From contig NZ_BAABJX010000007.1 of the NCBI RefSeq assembly GCF_039543525.1, positions 37,565 to 101,564 of the forward strand: a stretch of 64,000 bases of DNA. The letters are read 5' to 3'. Origin of the DNA: Algivirga pacifica (GTDB lineage: Bacteria > Bacteroidota > Bacteroidia > Cytophagales > Flammeovirgaceae). The notes beneath the pieces are model-generated. The model saw only the letters and a program-made list of their open reading frames with translations. It did no database searches and was not told where the DNA came from. Positions 52,451 through 63,000 of the stretch are shown here, in pieces; within the stretch, counting starts at the first letter, position 1, and the number at the start of each line of letters is the position of its first letter. The translations under genes were made by a program, and so were the position numbers.

Positions 52451-54382
52451 ATGACACTAAACTCTAAGATTCCTTCAGGCCCATTGGCCGAGAAGTGGGA
52501 CAAACATAAGTTTGAGTCCAAGCTGGTAAACCCAGCCAATAAAAGAAAATTTGATATTATCATCGTAGGTACTGGTTTGGCAGGTGCTTCTGCAGCCGCT
52601 TCTCTTGGAGAACTAGGCTATAACGTGAAGGCTTTCTGTTTCCAGGATTCTCCTCGTCGTGCGCACTCTATTGCAGCACAGGGTGGTATCAACGCAGCAA
52701 AGAACTATCAAAATGACGGTGACTCTGTATTCCGTCTATTCTACGATACGATTAAAGGGGGTGATTACAGAGCGCGTGAGGCAAACGTATACCGTTTGGC
52801 ACAGGTTTCTGTAAACATCATTGACCAATGTGCGGCACAAGGAGTTCCTTTCGCACGTGAGTATGGTGGTACATTGGCTAACCGTTCATTCGGTGGTGCT
52901 CAGGTATCCCGTACATTCTATGCCAGAGGTCAAACAGGACAGCAGCTACTATTGGGTGCTTACTCAGCACTTTCAAGACAGGTGGCTACGGGTAAGGTAA
53001 AATTGTACTCACGTACAGAGATGTTGGACGTTGTAAAAATCGACGGACACGCAAAAGGTATCATCGCCCGTGACTTGGTAACTGGTGAGATCCAATCACA
53101 TGCTGGACACGCTGTATTGTTGGCAACAGGTGGTTACGGTAACGTATTCTTCCTTTCTACCAACGCTATGGGATCTAACGGTTCTGCAGCATGGAGAGCA
53201 CACAGAAAAGGGGCTTACTTTGCAAACCCTTGTTACGTACAGATTCACCCTACTTGTATCCCTGTATCAGGTGACCACCAGTCTAAGCTAACGCTAATGT
53301 CTGAGTCACTTCGTAACGACGGACGTGTATGGGTACCAAAAGATGCTGCTAAAGCAAAAGGTCTTTCTGCAAAAGAAGCTGCTAAACTTCCTGAATCAGA
53401 AAGAGATTATTACCTGGAGCGTAGATATCCATCATTCGGTAACCTGGTTCCTCGTGACGTAGCAGCTCGTAACGCTAAATATGTATGTGACGAAGGAAGA
53501 GGTGTAGGTAACACTGGTCTTGCAGTATTCCTTGATTTTGCTGATGCAATCAAGAGGGATGGAGAAGATGTAATCTCTCAAAAATATGGTAACCTGTTTG
53601 ACATGTACATGCAGATTACTGATGACAACCCTTATGAAGTACCAATGATGATCTATCCTGCGGTACACTATACTATGGGTGGTCTTTGGGTAGACTACAA
53701 CCTGGAAACAACTATACCTGGACTATTTGCATTAGGAGAAGCTAACTTCTCTGATCACGGTGCTAACCGTTTGGGAGCATCAGCTCTAATGCAAGGTCTA
53801 GCTGACGGCTATTTTGTAATTCCTTATACTATCGGTAACTATATTGCTTCCCTTCCATTAGGCAAAAAAGTTGAGGCTACTCATCCTGCTTTTGCTGAAG
53901 CGGAAAAAGAAGTAAAAGATCGAATTGAAAAACTTTTAAGCATCAAGGGTACAAAGACTCCAGACGACTTCCACAAAGAGCTTGGTAAAGTAATGTGGGA
54001 TTATTGTGGTATGTCTCGTACGGCTGAAGGACTAAAAGAGGGGAAAGAAAAGGTGAGAGAAATCCGTGCACGTTTCTGGAAAGACGTTAAGGTAATCGGT
54101 ACAAACGAAGAGTTTAACCTAACATTGGAGAAAGCACTTCGTATTGCAGACTTCCTAGAGCTAGGAGAGTTGATGATCGACGATGCCTTGGACAGAAACG
54201 AGTCATGTGGTGGTCACTTCCGTGAAGAATACCAAACGGAAGAAGGTGAGGCACTTCGTAATGACGAGGAGTACGCTTATGCAGCAGCTTGGGAGTACAA
54301 GGGAGAAGAACAACCTTGGGAGCTTCATAAAGAAGAGCTGATATTCGAGAATGTTAAATTGACACAAAGAAGTTACAAATAA
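52451..54382 (+). CDS. sdhA: Succinate dehydrogenase flavoprotein subunit
   Basis: A 643-residue flavoprotein. The FAD-binding fold IIIVGTGLAGASAAASLG (37-54), RRAHSIAAQGGINAA with His72 as the likely covalent FAD attachment site, the substrate loop MGGLWVDYNL and LGASALMQGLADG are all present. It oxidises succinate to fumarate at the cytosolic face. Codon use in this gene and sdhB is strongly biased (for example many GGT and GTA), consistent with high expression. Confidence 0.98.
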   Translation: MTLNSKIPSGPLAEKWDKHKFESKLVNPANKRKFDIIIVGTGLAGASAAASLGELGYNVKAFCFQDSPRRAHSIAAQGGINAAKNYQNDGDSVFRLFYDTIKGGDYRAREANVYRLAQVSVNIIDQCAAQGVPFAREYGGTLANRSFGGAQVSRTFYARGQTGQQLLLGAYSALSRQVATGKVKLYSRTEMLDVVKIDGHAKGIIARDLVTGEIQSHAGHAVLLATGGYGNVFFLSTNAMGSNGSAAWRAHRKGAYFANPCYVQIHPTCIPVSGDHQSKLTLMSESLRNDGRVWVPKDAAKAKGLSAKEAAKLPESERDYYLERRYPSFGNLVPRDVAARNAKYVCDEGRGVGNTGLAVFLDFADAIKRDGEDVISQKYGNLFDMYMQITDDNPYEVPMMIYPAVHYTMGGLWVDYNLETTIPGLFALGEANFSDHGANRLGASALMQGLADGYFVIPYTIGNYIASLPLGKKVEATHPAFAEAEKEVKDRIEKLLSIKGTKTPDDFHKELGKVMWDYCGMSRTAEGLKEGKEKVREIRARFWKDVKVIGTNEEFNLTLEKALRIADFLELGELMIDDALDRNESCGGHFREEYQTEEGEALRNDEEYAYAAAWEYKGEEQPWELHKEELIFENVKLTQRSYK

Positions 54383-54383
54383 T

Positions 54384-54390
54384 AAGGAGG
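54384..54390 (+). promoter_or_regulatory. Canonical Shine-Dalgarno site of sdhB
   Basis: AAGGAGG with a 5-nt spacer to the ATG at 54396. It is notable because almost no other gene in this window has one, in keeping with the usual weak Shine-Dalgarno use in Bacteroidota. Confidence 0.8.
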
Positions 54391-54395
54391 TTACT

Positions 54396-55163
54396 ATGTC
54401 TGAAAGATTAATGAACCTTACCCTAAAGATCTGGAGACAGACTAGCGGTAATGCTAAGGGTAAATTCGAGACCTATAAAGTAGAAGGTATCTCTGAGCAT
54501 ATGTCCTTTTTGGAAATGCTAGACGTACTAAATGAGCAATTGTTAAGAGACGGTACTGATCCAGTACACTTCGACCATGACTGCCGTGAGGGTATCTGTG
54601 GTATGTGTTCTCTTTACATCAACGGTAAGCCACACGGACCGAAAGACGCTATTACTACTTGTCAGTTGCACATGCGTTCGTTCAAGGATGGTGATATCAT
54701 CGTGATCGAGCCTTGGAGAGCATCTGCTTTCCCTGTGATCAAGGACTTGGCGGTAGACCGTACTTCTTTTGACCGTATCATGCAAGCAGGTGGTTACGTT
54801 TCTGTAAACACTGGTGGTGTACCTGATGCAAACGAGATTCCAATTCCAAAACCAATCGCTGACGAAGCTATGGATGCTGCTCAGTGTATCGGTTGTGGTG
54901 CATGTGTAGCAGCTTGTAAAAACGCTTCTGCAATGCTATTCACTTCTGCAAAAGTATCTCAGTTGGCATTGTTGCCACAAGGTCATGCAGAGCGTAAGCG
55001 CCGTGCACTAGCGATGATCGAGCAACACGATGCAGAAGGTTTTGGTGCTTGTACCAACACTGGTGCTTGTGAGGCAGAGTGTCCTAAGGAGATCTCTATC
55101 ACGCATATCGCAAGATTGAACAGAGAGTATAGAGCAGCCGCTTTCTCAGGATCGGAAGCGTAA
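54396..55163 (+). CDS. sdhB: Succinate dehydrogenase iron-sulfur subunit
   Basis: A 255-residue protein with three iron-sulfur clusters. [2Fe-2S] ligands Cys63, 68, 71 and 89 (CREGICGMC); [4Fe-4S] and [3Fe-4S] ligands from CIGCGACVAAC (164-174) and CTNTGACEAEC (219-229). It passes electrons from SdhA to the haem/menaquinone of SdhC. A preceding canonical Shine-Dalgarno site and a following terminator mark it as the last gene of the operon. Confidence 0.98.
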   Translation: MSERLMNLTLKIWRQTSGNAKGKFETYKVEGISEHMSFLEMLDVLNEQLLRDGTDPVHFDHDCREGICGMCSLYINGKPHGPKDAITTCQLHMRSFKDGDIIVIEPWRASAFPVIKDLAVDRTSFDRIMQAGGYVSVNTGGVPDANEIPIPKPIADEAMDAAQCIGCGACVAACKNASAMLFTSAKVSQLALLPQGHAERKRRALAMIEQHDAEGFGACTNTGACEAECPKEISITHIARLNREYRAAAFSGSEA

Positions 55164-55183
55164 GCTTTTACGCTAAAGCATAT

Positions 55184-55224
55184 AAAAGCGCTCTAACCCC
55201 ACTGTTGGGATAGAGCGCTTTTTT
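55184..55224 (+). terminator. Terminator of sdhCAB
   Basis: AAAAGCGCTCTA pairs with TAGAGCGCTTTT around a CCCC...TGGG inner step and runs into a T6 tract. The T tract is followed, without a spacer, by the first AGTTATG heptamer at 55225. Confidence 0.92.
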
Positions 55225-55252
55225 AGTTATGAGTTATGAGTTATGAGTTATG
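55225..55252. repeat. Left heptamer arm of the four-helix-bundle gene: AGTTATG x4
   Basis: Four exact copies, ending 3 bp before the stop codon of the four-helix-bundle gene at 55256. Confidence 0.92.
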
Positions 55253-55255
55253 AAT

Positions 55256-55603
55256 TTATTGATTCTCTTTGGACGATTTACATATTGACATCAATATCTT
55301 CTTTACCTCTTCAGCTACAGCTAAATGATATTGAGCTTGATCAGCTGTTAATAGATTCAGATCATTCAACAACCTAAACCAGTAATGTGCTTCTCTGGCT
55401 TCCTTATAGGCAATATACATCTTAGCAATAAAATCTTTCCTTGTTTGAGCTCCTGTCGCTTCTTCCACATTCGCACCAATTGACGTAGCACTACGAATTA
55501 ATTGCTTAGTCAAAATATACTCCTTTCGCTCTCTCATTATTTCATGACATAATTTCACAGTACTTAGAGCAAATGCGTAACTTTTTTGTACAATAACTCC
55601 CAT
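55256..55603 (-). CDS. Four-helix-bundle protein (S23 / rRNA intervening-sequence type)
   Basis: A 115-residue protein that is nearly all helix. Motifs AFALSTVKLC, LTKQLIRSATSIGANVEEA and FIAKMYIAYKEAREAHYWFRLL fit the 23S rRNA intervening-sequence-encoded protein family (TIGR02436/PF05635), related to the Avd accessory protein of diversity-generating retroelements. Members form pentamers and are basic or nucleic-acid-linked; their function is not settled. It is the only gene between sdhB and the lipoprotein gene and is bracketed by inverted AGTTATG arrays, as expected for an inserted cassette. Confidence 0.9.
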   Translation of the reverse strand: MGVIVQKSYAFALSTVKLCHEIMRERKEYILTKQLIRSATSIGANVEEATGAQTRKDFIAKMYIAYKEAREAHYWFRLLNDLNLLTADQAQYHLAVAEEVKKILMSICKSSKENQ

Positions 55604-55743
55604 AATTCCTTTACTTATTCGTGACTATAAATACTTTATCACCTCAATAATAAAAGTAGAGAAGACAATATATTCCCCCTCGAGCTAACATAAGTTAATA
55701 GTTATTACTTGGAAGAAGAGTAAGGAAGCGACACAATAATTTT

Positions 55744-55765
55744 TAACTCATAACTCAAATTACTC
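55744..55765. repeat. Right heptamer arm of the four-helix-bundle gene: TAACTCA x2
   Basis: TAACTCA twice in tandem (55744-55757), then a degenerate AATTACTCAT that contains the stop codon of the lipoprotein gene at 55760. TAACTCA is a cyclic reverse complement of AGTTATG, so this arm is inverted relative to 55225-55252. Confidence 0.75.
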
Positions 55766-57001
55766 ATCTCCCTTAAAAATCACCACCTCCCCTACATTAT
55801 CTGCCTGATACGTCTCCACTGTCAGTTCTCCGTCAACGATATTCTGTAGGGTAGGGTCATGCTGTACGTCAATTCCAATCAGGAAATCTTGGATCAATAC
55901 ATTAGAGATACTTCCTCTTGTACCTTCTCTTAGTTTGATTCCTGCCTTACCATCTGCGGAACGTCCTACGAGTGTGATATTTGTTAAGGTAGGATTAGAA
56001 TAAGGTGTCGCTACGTTATTATTCACATTATTATCTCCTTCTATTCCTCGGTCTCCAGCATCGGAAGATTGAATACCAATCCAGTTACTTCCACCTCCGA
56101 CCCATCCGAATGTCCAATCGAAAGAATCGTCTTCAGAACCTGTAGACACTAGAAAATTAGCTTCCACCGTACCGCCAAACCACTCAAAACCATCATCATT
56201 CCCTTGATGTGATTGCAGGTATTCCAACGTAGTACCACTTCCTACTCCATTAAACGTAATTCCGTTGTGCTCTTTGTCTGCTGTAATCACATTTCCGGTA
56301 AACTCCACGCGTAGGTAACGTAATGTTCCTGAGTTATCATCTGCAGTATTTCCACCATATCTTGAGCCTGAGATTTCGGCTTCGGCTTCTCCATTATTAT
56401 CTCCTACATTAATTGGGGCCTCTCCATTGATAATCAAACCACCCCAGGCACCACGTTCTTTATTGGTAGAGGTCATCACAATCACTTTATCCACGGTTCC
56501 TTCCGCATTAATCGTTGCTCCCTTTTCAATCAGGATATAGCCTACAGCTTGTGCTGCCAGATCGGGATCATCACTCTCCGGATCTCTTTCATCCACAATC
56601 ATTGCTCCGGCGCCAATAGTCAAAGAACCAGGAGCATCAAAGTGAACCCCTCCCTGAAGAATCCATATTTCGTCCTCTGCAATGACCACTGCTGAGTCAA
56701 TACGCCCCGTCAATACTCTGCCGGCCTCCTTGGCTTCATCAATCAAAGCAACATCTACTTCCATTCCAGGATAATCTTCTGCTACCGCCCAACCTGCAGC
56801 CCAATCGGCTGTCAAATCCCCTGCACCTGTTGCTGTATCCGTTCCGTCAACCGCTTCCCAGGCTGCTTCTGCATCTTCTACTAAAGTAGGATCACCATTT
56901 CCATTATCATCATCATCTTCATCGTCATCACTACATGATGTAGCTGTTGCTATTACACCAAGAATCATCATCAGGTAAAATAGCTTTTGAATCGTTTTCA
57001 T
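55760..57001 (-). CDS. Surface-exposed lipoprotein with right-handed beta-helix
   Basis: A 413-residue protein. Signal peptide with Cys23 (ATSC) followed at once by SDDDEDDDD, the acidic +2 pattern of the Bacteroidota lipoprotein export signal for surface display. The mature part (about 110-390) is rich in short Gly-containing turns (WILQGGVHFDAPGSLTIGAGAMIV, YLRVEFTGN, SISNVLIQD), the profile of a parallel beta-helix. Proteins of this type commonly accompany a TonB receptor; the ligand is not known. Its start is 20 bp downstream of that receptor's stop codon, so they form an operon. Confidence 0.88.
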   Translation of the reverse strand: MKTIQKLFYLMMILGVIATATSCSDDDEDDDDNGNGDPTLVEDAEAAWEAVDGTDTATGAGDLTADWAAGWAVAEDYPGMEVDVALIDEAKEAGRVLTGRIDSAVVIAEDEIWILQGGVHFDAPGSLTIGAGAMIVDERDPESDDPDLAAQAVGYILIEKGATINAEGTVDKVIVMTSTNKERGAWGGLIINGEAPINVGDNNGEAEAEISGSRYGGNTADDNSGTLRYLRVEFTGNVITADKEHNGITFNGVGSGTTLEYLQSHQGNDDGFEWFGGTVEANFLVSTGSEDDSFDWTFGWVGGGSNWIGIQSSDAGDRGIEGDNNVNNNVATPYSNPTLTNITLVGRSADGKAGIKLREGTRGSISNVLIQDFLIGIDVQHDPTLQNIVDGELTVETYQADNVGEVVIFKGDE

Positions 57002-57021
57002 AGGTTTAAGAAATTAGGGTA

Positions 57022-59802
57022 TTAATTAAATAGGTAAGTAATCGATGTGGATATAAATACACCCCTGCGAAACTGATCTACCGTTCGCTCAGTACCATTA
57101 GAAAACTCTTGTTCTCTAGTGATTCTGGGGTTTAATATATTTGCTGCAGAAAGAGATAACGTTAATTTTTCTTTCCAGGAATGCCTTGTAATAAGATTGA
57201 GCGTACCATAAGAACGTTCATAAATATCTCCTGCTCCTTGAACACCTGCCGCATAAACCCTATCCGAAAAGATATTGAATGTAGCTGTAAACTCACTCTG
57301 CCAATTTTTCTTCCAAAGATCTGGACGGTAACTCAAAAAAGTATTCAATAACACCGGAGATGCTCCTTGAAGTGGTCTACTATCATTGGTAAACAGCGTA
57401 TTGGTTCCTTCAAGATCAATCTGTGTATACATCAAGGATAGATTCATCCCCCAATAAAATGGTTCCCAAAAAGGTGCATTAAAAAAAGCAGATAGGTTTC
57501 TATTCAGTTCAGCTTCCAGCCCTACCACATAAGCACTCCCTACATTTTCAAAAGAATAAAGTTGAGAAGAGGAAGCCCTTGCAATACGCTCTATTGGGTC
57601 ATTCAGGTATTTGGCAAATAAAGCTAAGGAATATAAGGATGCCTGACTATCTGGATATTGCTCCCACAAAAGATCAATATTATATACATGACTATTGATC
57701 AGTTCTGGATTACCAATTCGTGCCGCTCCTCCTGCCGCCTCCTGCCGTTCAAATGGTGCTAATTCGGACATCCCCGGTCTTGTTAATGTTCTACTCAAAG
57801 ACAAGCGCCAATTGGTCGTTTCGTTTTGTTCATATTTTAGATTAACGGTTGGTAACCACTCCAGGGTATCATACACTGCTATTCGAAAAGGGTCATTTCC
57901 CCCATCTTCCCGTAAACGATACTCAACTTCTTGCTGGCTATTTTCTACCCGAAGTCCTGCTGAAAAAAGCCAATTCTCCTTCCATAGGAAACGATAATTC
58001 ACATAAGGTGCCTGCACCCCCAAAGAAGCTTTGAAAAAATTGTCTGCCAATGTTCCAGACTGATAGACAATCACTCCTTGTTCCAACAAGTTCTGAAGGT
58101 CTGCGTCAGGTTGTTGTGTATTGACACCACTGGCAATTCCATTTTGCCGTTTGATATTATATCGCTCGTAATCAAAATCGCGTTCACGCATTAGTTGTTG
58201 ATAACCCACTGATAAATGATGTCGAAAACGATCTTTCTCTTCCTGATAATCTCCAAATACATAAGTAGCTTCCAATTTCCCAGAATAGGTATCCTCTACC
58301 ATGTCACTCCAAAAGCGATGATTATCCGCCACTGACTCATCCGTATACAATCTGCCTGAGGATAAATCTATCGCTGAAACATCCGTTGTCCCCATATCAA
58401 AAATGAGTTGTTTACGGTCTGGTTCTACGCTGTTGGAACGAGCTATACTTCCTCCCCAATCTAAGGTCAATTGCCCTGAGGAAAAACTATTCCCTCCACT
58501 TAGCTGATGTACCCAAAGTTGATTTTGAAGATAGGTGTTTCGAAAAGAAAAAAGGGCATTATTCGACTCAGCATTAAACCCTGTCCATTCCGTATATTGG
58601 TTTTCAGACTCATTCGCAAAGACCAAATTGTATTGAAGGTAATGTTGGGGATTAATCTTATAATAGAAATTACCTACGGCAGAAGTTCGGGTATGATATG
58701 TCCACTCTTCTAGATCATAATCCACCATTCTACTTCCTTGTGCCCTGAGGTTTCTATAGATCCCATCTTTGTAGAGATAGTCATTTTTATGGGTTAAAGA
58801 TATTAGGAATCCCAAAGCACCTGATGCACCAACATCCCAGTAACTTCCTCCTATTAAGTCCAAATTAAAATCAGGTGGAGTTGTTTTTTGTTGCTTATCC
58901 CATGAGGTCGAAAAAGGCCTATTAGCTTCAGAAATTTGACCGGACTGTAGAACGGTCTCTAAGTTTCGACGATCCCCTGTAAATCCCAGAAATTCTAATT
59001 CTCCATCTGGGTAATGAAAAAAGTCCGTAAAGGTGACAATTGTATTAATACCACCTCCTAATCCAATTTTCAAAAAAGATGTAGAAGGATAATCCTTGGT
59101 AATAATATCTGCTGTTGCTCCAGCAAAATCACCATATAAAGAAGGTGCAAAGGTTTTTCTGATCTGTAGGTTCTTAACAATTCCTGAAGGAAAAATAGAA
59201 AGGTCAGCCATTTTCAAGTCAGGGTTTGTAGAGGGCAATACCAATCCATTTAAAATGGCATTATTATACCGGTCTCCCAATCCACGAATAAAAATTCCTT
59301 GCTCCCCAACCTTACTAATCCCTGTCACCTGTGAAAGAGCTCCCTCCACTGTGGATAAGCCTTTGACTGACATTTCCTCAGCCCCAATACTTTGCAGCAT
59401 GACATCTGCTGACTGCCGTTCAACCAACAGTACTTGTTGACTTTCCTTATTTGCTTTGCCGAAAACCTTCACTTCTTCCAGTTGTTCTGCATCAGGCTTA
59501 AGTTGAATTAACAAGGATTGATCATTCGTTATAGAGATCTGCTTCTTTTGAGTTTCATATCCTACAAAAGATACCATCAAAGTATAAGTCCCTTGGGGTA
59601 TCTTTATAGAAAACTCTCCCTCTATACCTGTAGCATCTCCTATGGAAAGTTCCTCAACCAAAACATTGGCTCCGATAATACTTTCCTGAGTTTCTGCATC
59701 CTTTACAAAGCCAGATAGCTGGTATTCCTGAGCCTGTAAAGGTAACCCTATAAGTAGTTGAAATAACAACATACTTACGTACTTCAGTCTTTTGTCACAC
59801 AT
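57022..59802 (-). CDS. TonB-dependent outer-membrane receptor
   Basis: A 926-residue receptor. Signal peptide 1-24 (ending LQAQ), carboxypeptidase-regulatory-like domain (about 26-110, LSGFVKDAETQESIIGANVLVEE), plug (about 130-240, GISKVGEQGIFIRGLGDRYNNAILNG, then FAPSLYGDFAGATADI), then the barrel ending SITYLFN. It lacks the SusC signature and is of the non-siderophore receptor type that pairs with a surface beta-helix lipoprotein. The substrate is unknown. Upstream gene of the receptor-lipoprotein pair. Confidence 0.93.
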   Translation of the reverse strand: MCDKRLKYVSMLLFQLLIGLPLQAQEYQLSGFVKDAETQESIIGANVLVEELSIGDATGIEGEFSIKIPQGTYTLMVSFVGYETQKKQISITNDQSLLIQLKPDAEQLEEVKVFGKANKESQQVLLVERQSADVMLQSIGAEEMSVKGLSTVEGALSQVTGISKVGEQGIFIRGLGDRYNNAILNGLVLPSTNPDLKMADLSIFPSGIVKNLQIRKTFAPSLYGDFAGATADIITKDYPSTSFLKIGLGGGINTIVTFTDFFHYPDGELEFLGFTGDRRNLETVLQSGQISEANRPFSTSWDKQQKTTPPDFNLDLIGGSYWDVGASGALGFLISLTHKNDYLYKDGIYRNLRAQGSRMVDYDLEEWTYHTRTSAVGNFYYKINPQHYLQYNLVFANESENQYTEWTGFNAESNNALFSFRNTYLQNQLWVHQLSGGNSFSSGQLTLDWGGSIARSNSVEPDRKQLIFDMGTTDVSAIDLSSGRLYTDESVADNHRFWSDMVEDTYSGKLEATYVFGDYQEEKDRFRHHLSVGYQQLMRERDFDYERYNIKRQNGIASGVNTQQPDADLQNLLEQGVIVYQSGTLADNFFKASLGVQAPYVNYRFLWKENWLFSAGLRVENSQQEVEYRLREDGGNDPFRIAVYDTLEWLPTVNLKYEQNETTNWRLSLSRTLTRPGMSELAPFERQEAAGGAARIGNPELINSHVYNIDLLWEQYPDSQASLYSLALFAKYLNDPIERIARASSSQLYSFENVGSAYVVGLEAELNRNLSAFFNAPFWEPFYWGMNLSLMYTQIDLEGTNTLFTNDSRPLQGASPVLLNTFLSYRPDLWKKNWQSEFTATFNIFSDRVYAAGVQGAGDIYERSYGTLNLITRHSWKEKLTLSLSAANILNPRITREQEFSNGTERTVDQFRRGVFISTSITYLFN

Positions 59803-59916
59803 GTTTCAACACTGTCAACATAGGTTTGATTTTCAATCACTTACTGAAGTTAATAGCATATCATATTGGATAATACCTCCTTATATTAACTTTATATTAA
59901 CTTGTATTATAAATAA

Positions 59917-59952
59917 TAAGCCTGTATGAAACATCAGCTTCATACAGGCTTA
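59917..59952 (-). terminator. Terminator of the SprB-repeat gene
   Basis: A 14-bp perfect stem (TAAGCCTGTATGAA against TTCATACAGGCTTA) with an 8-nt loop, followed on the minus strand by TTATTATTT. It lies 64 bp after the stop codon at 60016. Confidence 0.8.
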
Positions 59953-60015
59953 CAGTTTTGTCATTGTTGAAAATAATAGAAAGAAGGAGACCCCACAGAC
60001 TCTCCTTTCCTTGTT

Positions 60016-63000
60016 TTAATTTTCGATAATCAATTTTACAGTTAATGAACCATTATTAGATAACACTCGCAGTACATAGATACCACTAGGTAATCCTGTT
60101 AGGTTCAACCTATTCTCCTTACCATTCACTTTTTCGGTATGTGCCAATCTACCATTAGCATCATACACTTGAAGTTCGGCATTAGAGAAACGCTGTGGCA
60201 CTTCGACCATAAAGTCCCCGTTGGATGGATTAGGGTACACTTTGAACTCATCGTCCCAATTTGTCACCTCTTTCTCCACTCCCACCTGAAACTCATAGAT
60301 ACTACGACATCCCATCATATTCAATATGGTTAACTGATAAGTTCCTTCTTCCAAATCCTGAAGACTTCTAGAGGAGGATGTAAATCCATTTGGCCCTGTC
60401 CAATCGTATTGTATTGCTTCTAGATCTTTACGGCCTGCTATTTGAATTTCACCATCACTTGCTCCTATAGTCGAAACATCTTTTACCAGGAACTGTGCAT
60501 AAGCAAAGTATTCACAAGTAGCATTTTTCACCATATAACTAAAGGTCGTAATACATCCATTTCGATCGGCCACTTGCAATTCATATACTCCCGGATTAAG
60601 GCCTTCCAATTCTGTTGTATTGTATGCCTCAAAACCATTTGGACCCAACCATCGATATTGGTATGGCGCTGTACCACCCTGTACTGTCACATATAGATGA
60701 CCATCCTGAGAATGTTCACTGGTAGCATGTCGGATATCTGCAATATTCACATAAATGCTGGCCGTACCACAAGTATTTTCCATTTGCTCACCATCAATAC
60801 GAACAAAGTAAGTGAAGTATCCCGAACAGCCATTACGATCTACGACCCTCAACGTATACTGACCTGCTGACAGTTTTTGAACATCTTTATCATTGGAATA
60901 GAATCCATTAGCTCCCATCCATTCATACTGATAAGGTTCTTGGCCTCCCATTAAGTTCACCTGAACAAAACCATCCTGAGCACCTCGGTAGCTTTCACCA
61001 CCTTGTTTTACTCTAGCGGTTATTCTTACATCCTCACAACTGCCTCCTGAAGCATCATCTCTTTCTACACGGATATAATAAGTGAAGTAAGCCTCACAAC
61101 CATTGGCATCGACCACCTTCAAGGTATAGCGTCCCATTGTCAGACCTTCTATGTCCTCTGTTGTTGCCGTAAATCCATTTGGTCCTGTCCACAAATAAGT
61201 GTATGGCGCATTCCCTCCCTCAATCGTTACGTCTATCGCTCCATCATAAGCATTACGATAACTTTCTTCCTTAAACTTAGGATTGGCGACCATACGTACC
61301 TCAGGACATGGAATGAAGCGAGGTTCTGAAATTGTCGTAGTGACTGTCGCTGTACAACCGTTGCTATCTGTAACCATTACTGTATATACTCCTGCCGGTA
61401 AGCCATCAATATCTGGAGTATTACCTACTATCTGACCTTCTGAATTGGTCCATTCGTAAAGGTAACCATTCACTGGAGTTGCCGCTACTTTTGCATTCTG
61501 TGTTGCCATTGTTACAAATGGTGTTCCTCCCTGTGCTATTGAATTGACACTGCCATCTGAAGCTCCAGGAGAAGTCGCATCCGTACTGCCTGCAACAACA
61601 GTTACTTCTGTTTCAGGTTCTGTGATACTTGATTCACATACCTGCTCACACTTGTTGGCATCCGTAATCGTTACTGTATAACTTCCGGCTGGAAGGTTTT
61701 CAAACATCATCTGACCCGCAGTCATTGAGGTGGTGTCAATCAAAACACTTGCGTCTTCATTCTCTACATGAATCTGATACTCCATAACTCCTCCAGAATA
61801 AGCAACCGATATAGAACCGGTACTGTCTCCTTTACAAAGTATAGGGGTTACATTACATTCAACAGACAACGCTGTTGGATCGGTCAATACAAACATCGTA
61901 TCAGCAGTACATCCATTCGCATCGGTGACCGTCACACTATACATACCTGCCGTTAGGTTGCTTAGATCCTCAACTGTTGCACCCGTGTTCCATAGATAAC
62001 TGTATGGACCAACTCCTCCACTTACGCCCAAGTCAATACTGCCTGTCGAATCTCCTGAACACAGGTTGTTCTCTCTACTGCCACTTAGCGACAATGCTGT
62101 TGGATCGGTCAATACAAACATCGTATCGGCAGTACATCCATTTGCATCGGTGACCGTTACGCTATACATACCTGCCGTTAGGTTGCTTAGATCCTCAACT
62201 GTTGCACCCGTGTTCCATAGATAACTATATGGACCAACGCCGCCACTTACGCCCAAGTCAATACTGCCTGTCGAATCTCCTGAACACAGGTTGTTCTCTC
62301 TACTGCCACTTAGCGACAACGCCGTTGGATCGGTCAATACAAACATCGTATCGGCAGTACATCCATTCGCATCGGTGACCGTCACACTATACATACCTGC
62401 AGTTAGGTTGCTTAGATCCTCAACTGTTGAGCCGATATTCCAGAGATAACTATATGGACCGACGCCGCCACTTACACCCAAATCAATACTGCCGGTGGAG
62501 TCACCTGAACACAAGTTGTTCTCTCGACTACCACTTAGCGACAACGCTGTTGGATCGATCAACACAAACATCGTATCAGCCGTACATCCATTTGCATCGG
62601 TTACTGTTACGCTATACATGCCTGCCGTTAGGTTGCTTAGATCCTCAACTGTTGCACCCGTGTTCCATAGATAACTATATGGACCAACACCGCCACTTAC
62701 ACCCAAGTCAATGCTACCTGTCGAATCACCTGAACACAGATTGTTCTCTCGGCTACCACTTAGCGACAACGCTGTTGGATCGATCAACACAAACATCGTA
62801 TCAGCAGTACATCCATTTGCATCGGTTACTGTTACGCTATACATGCCTGCAGTTAGGTTGCTTAGATTCTCTGATGTTGCACCCGTGTTCCATAGATAAC
62901 TATATGGACCAACACCGCCACTTACACCCAAGTCAATACTACCGGTCGAATCACCTGAACACAGATTGTTCTCTCGGCTACCACTTAGCGACAACGCTGT

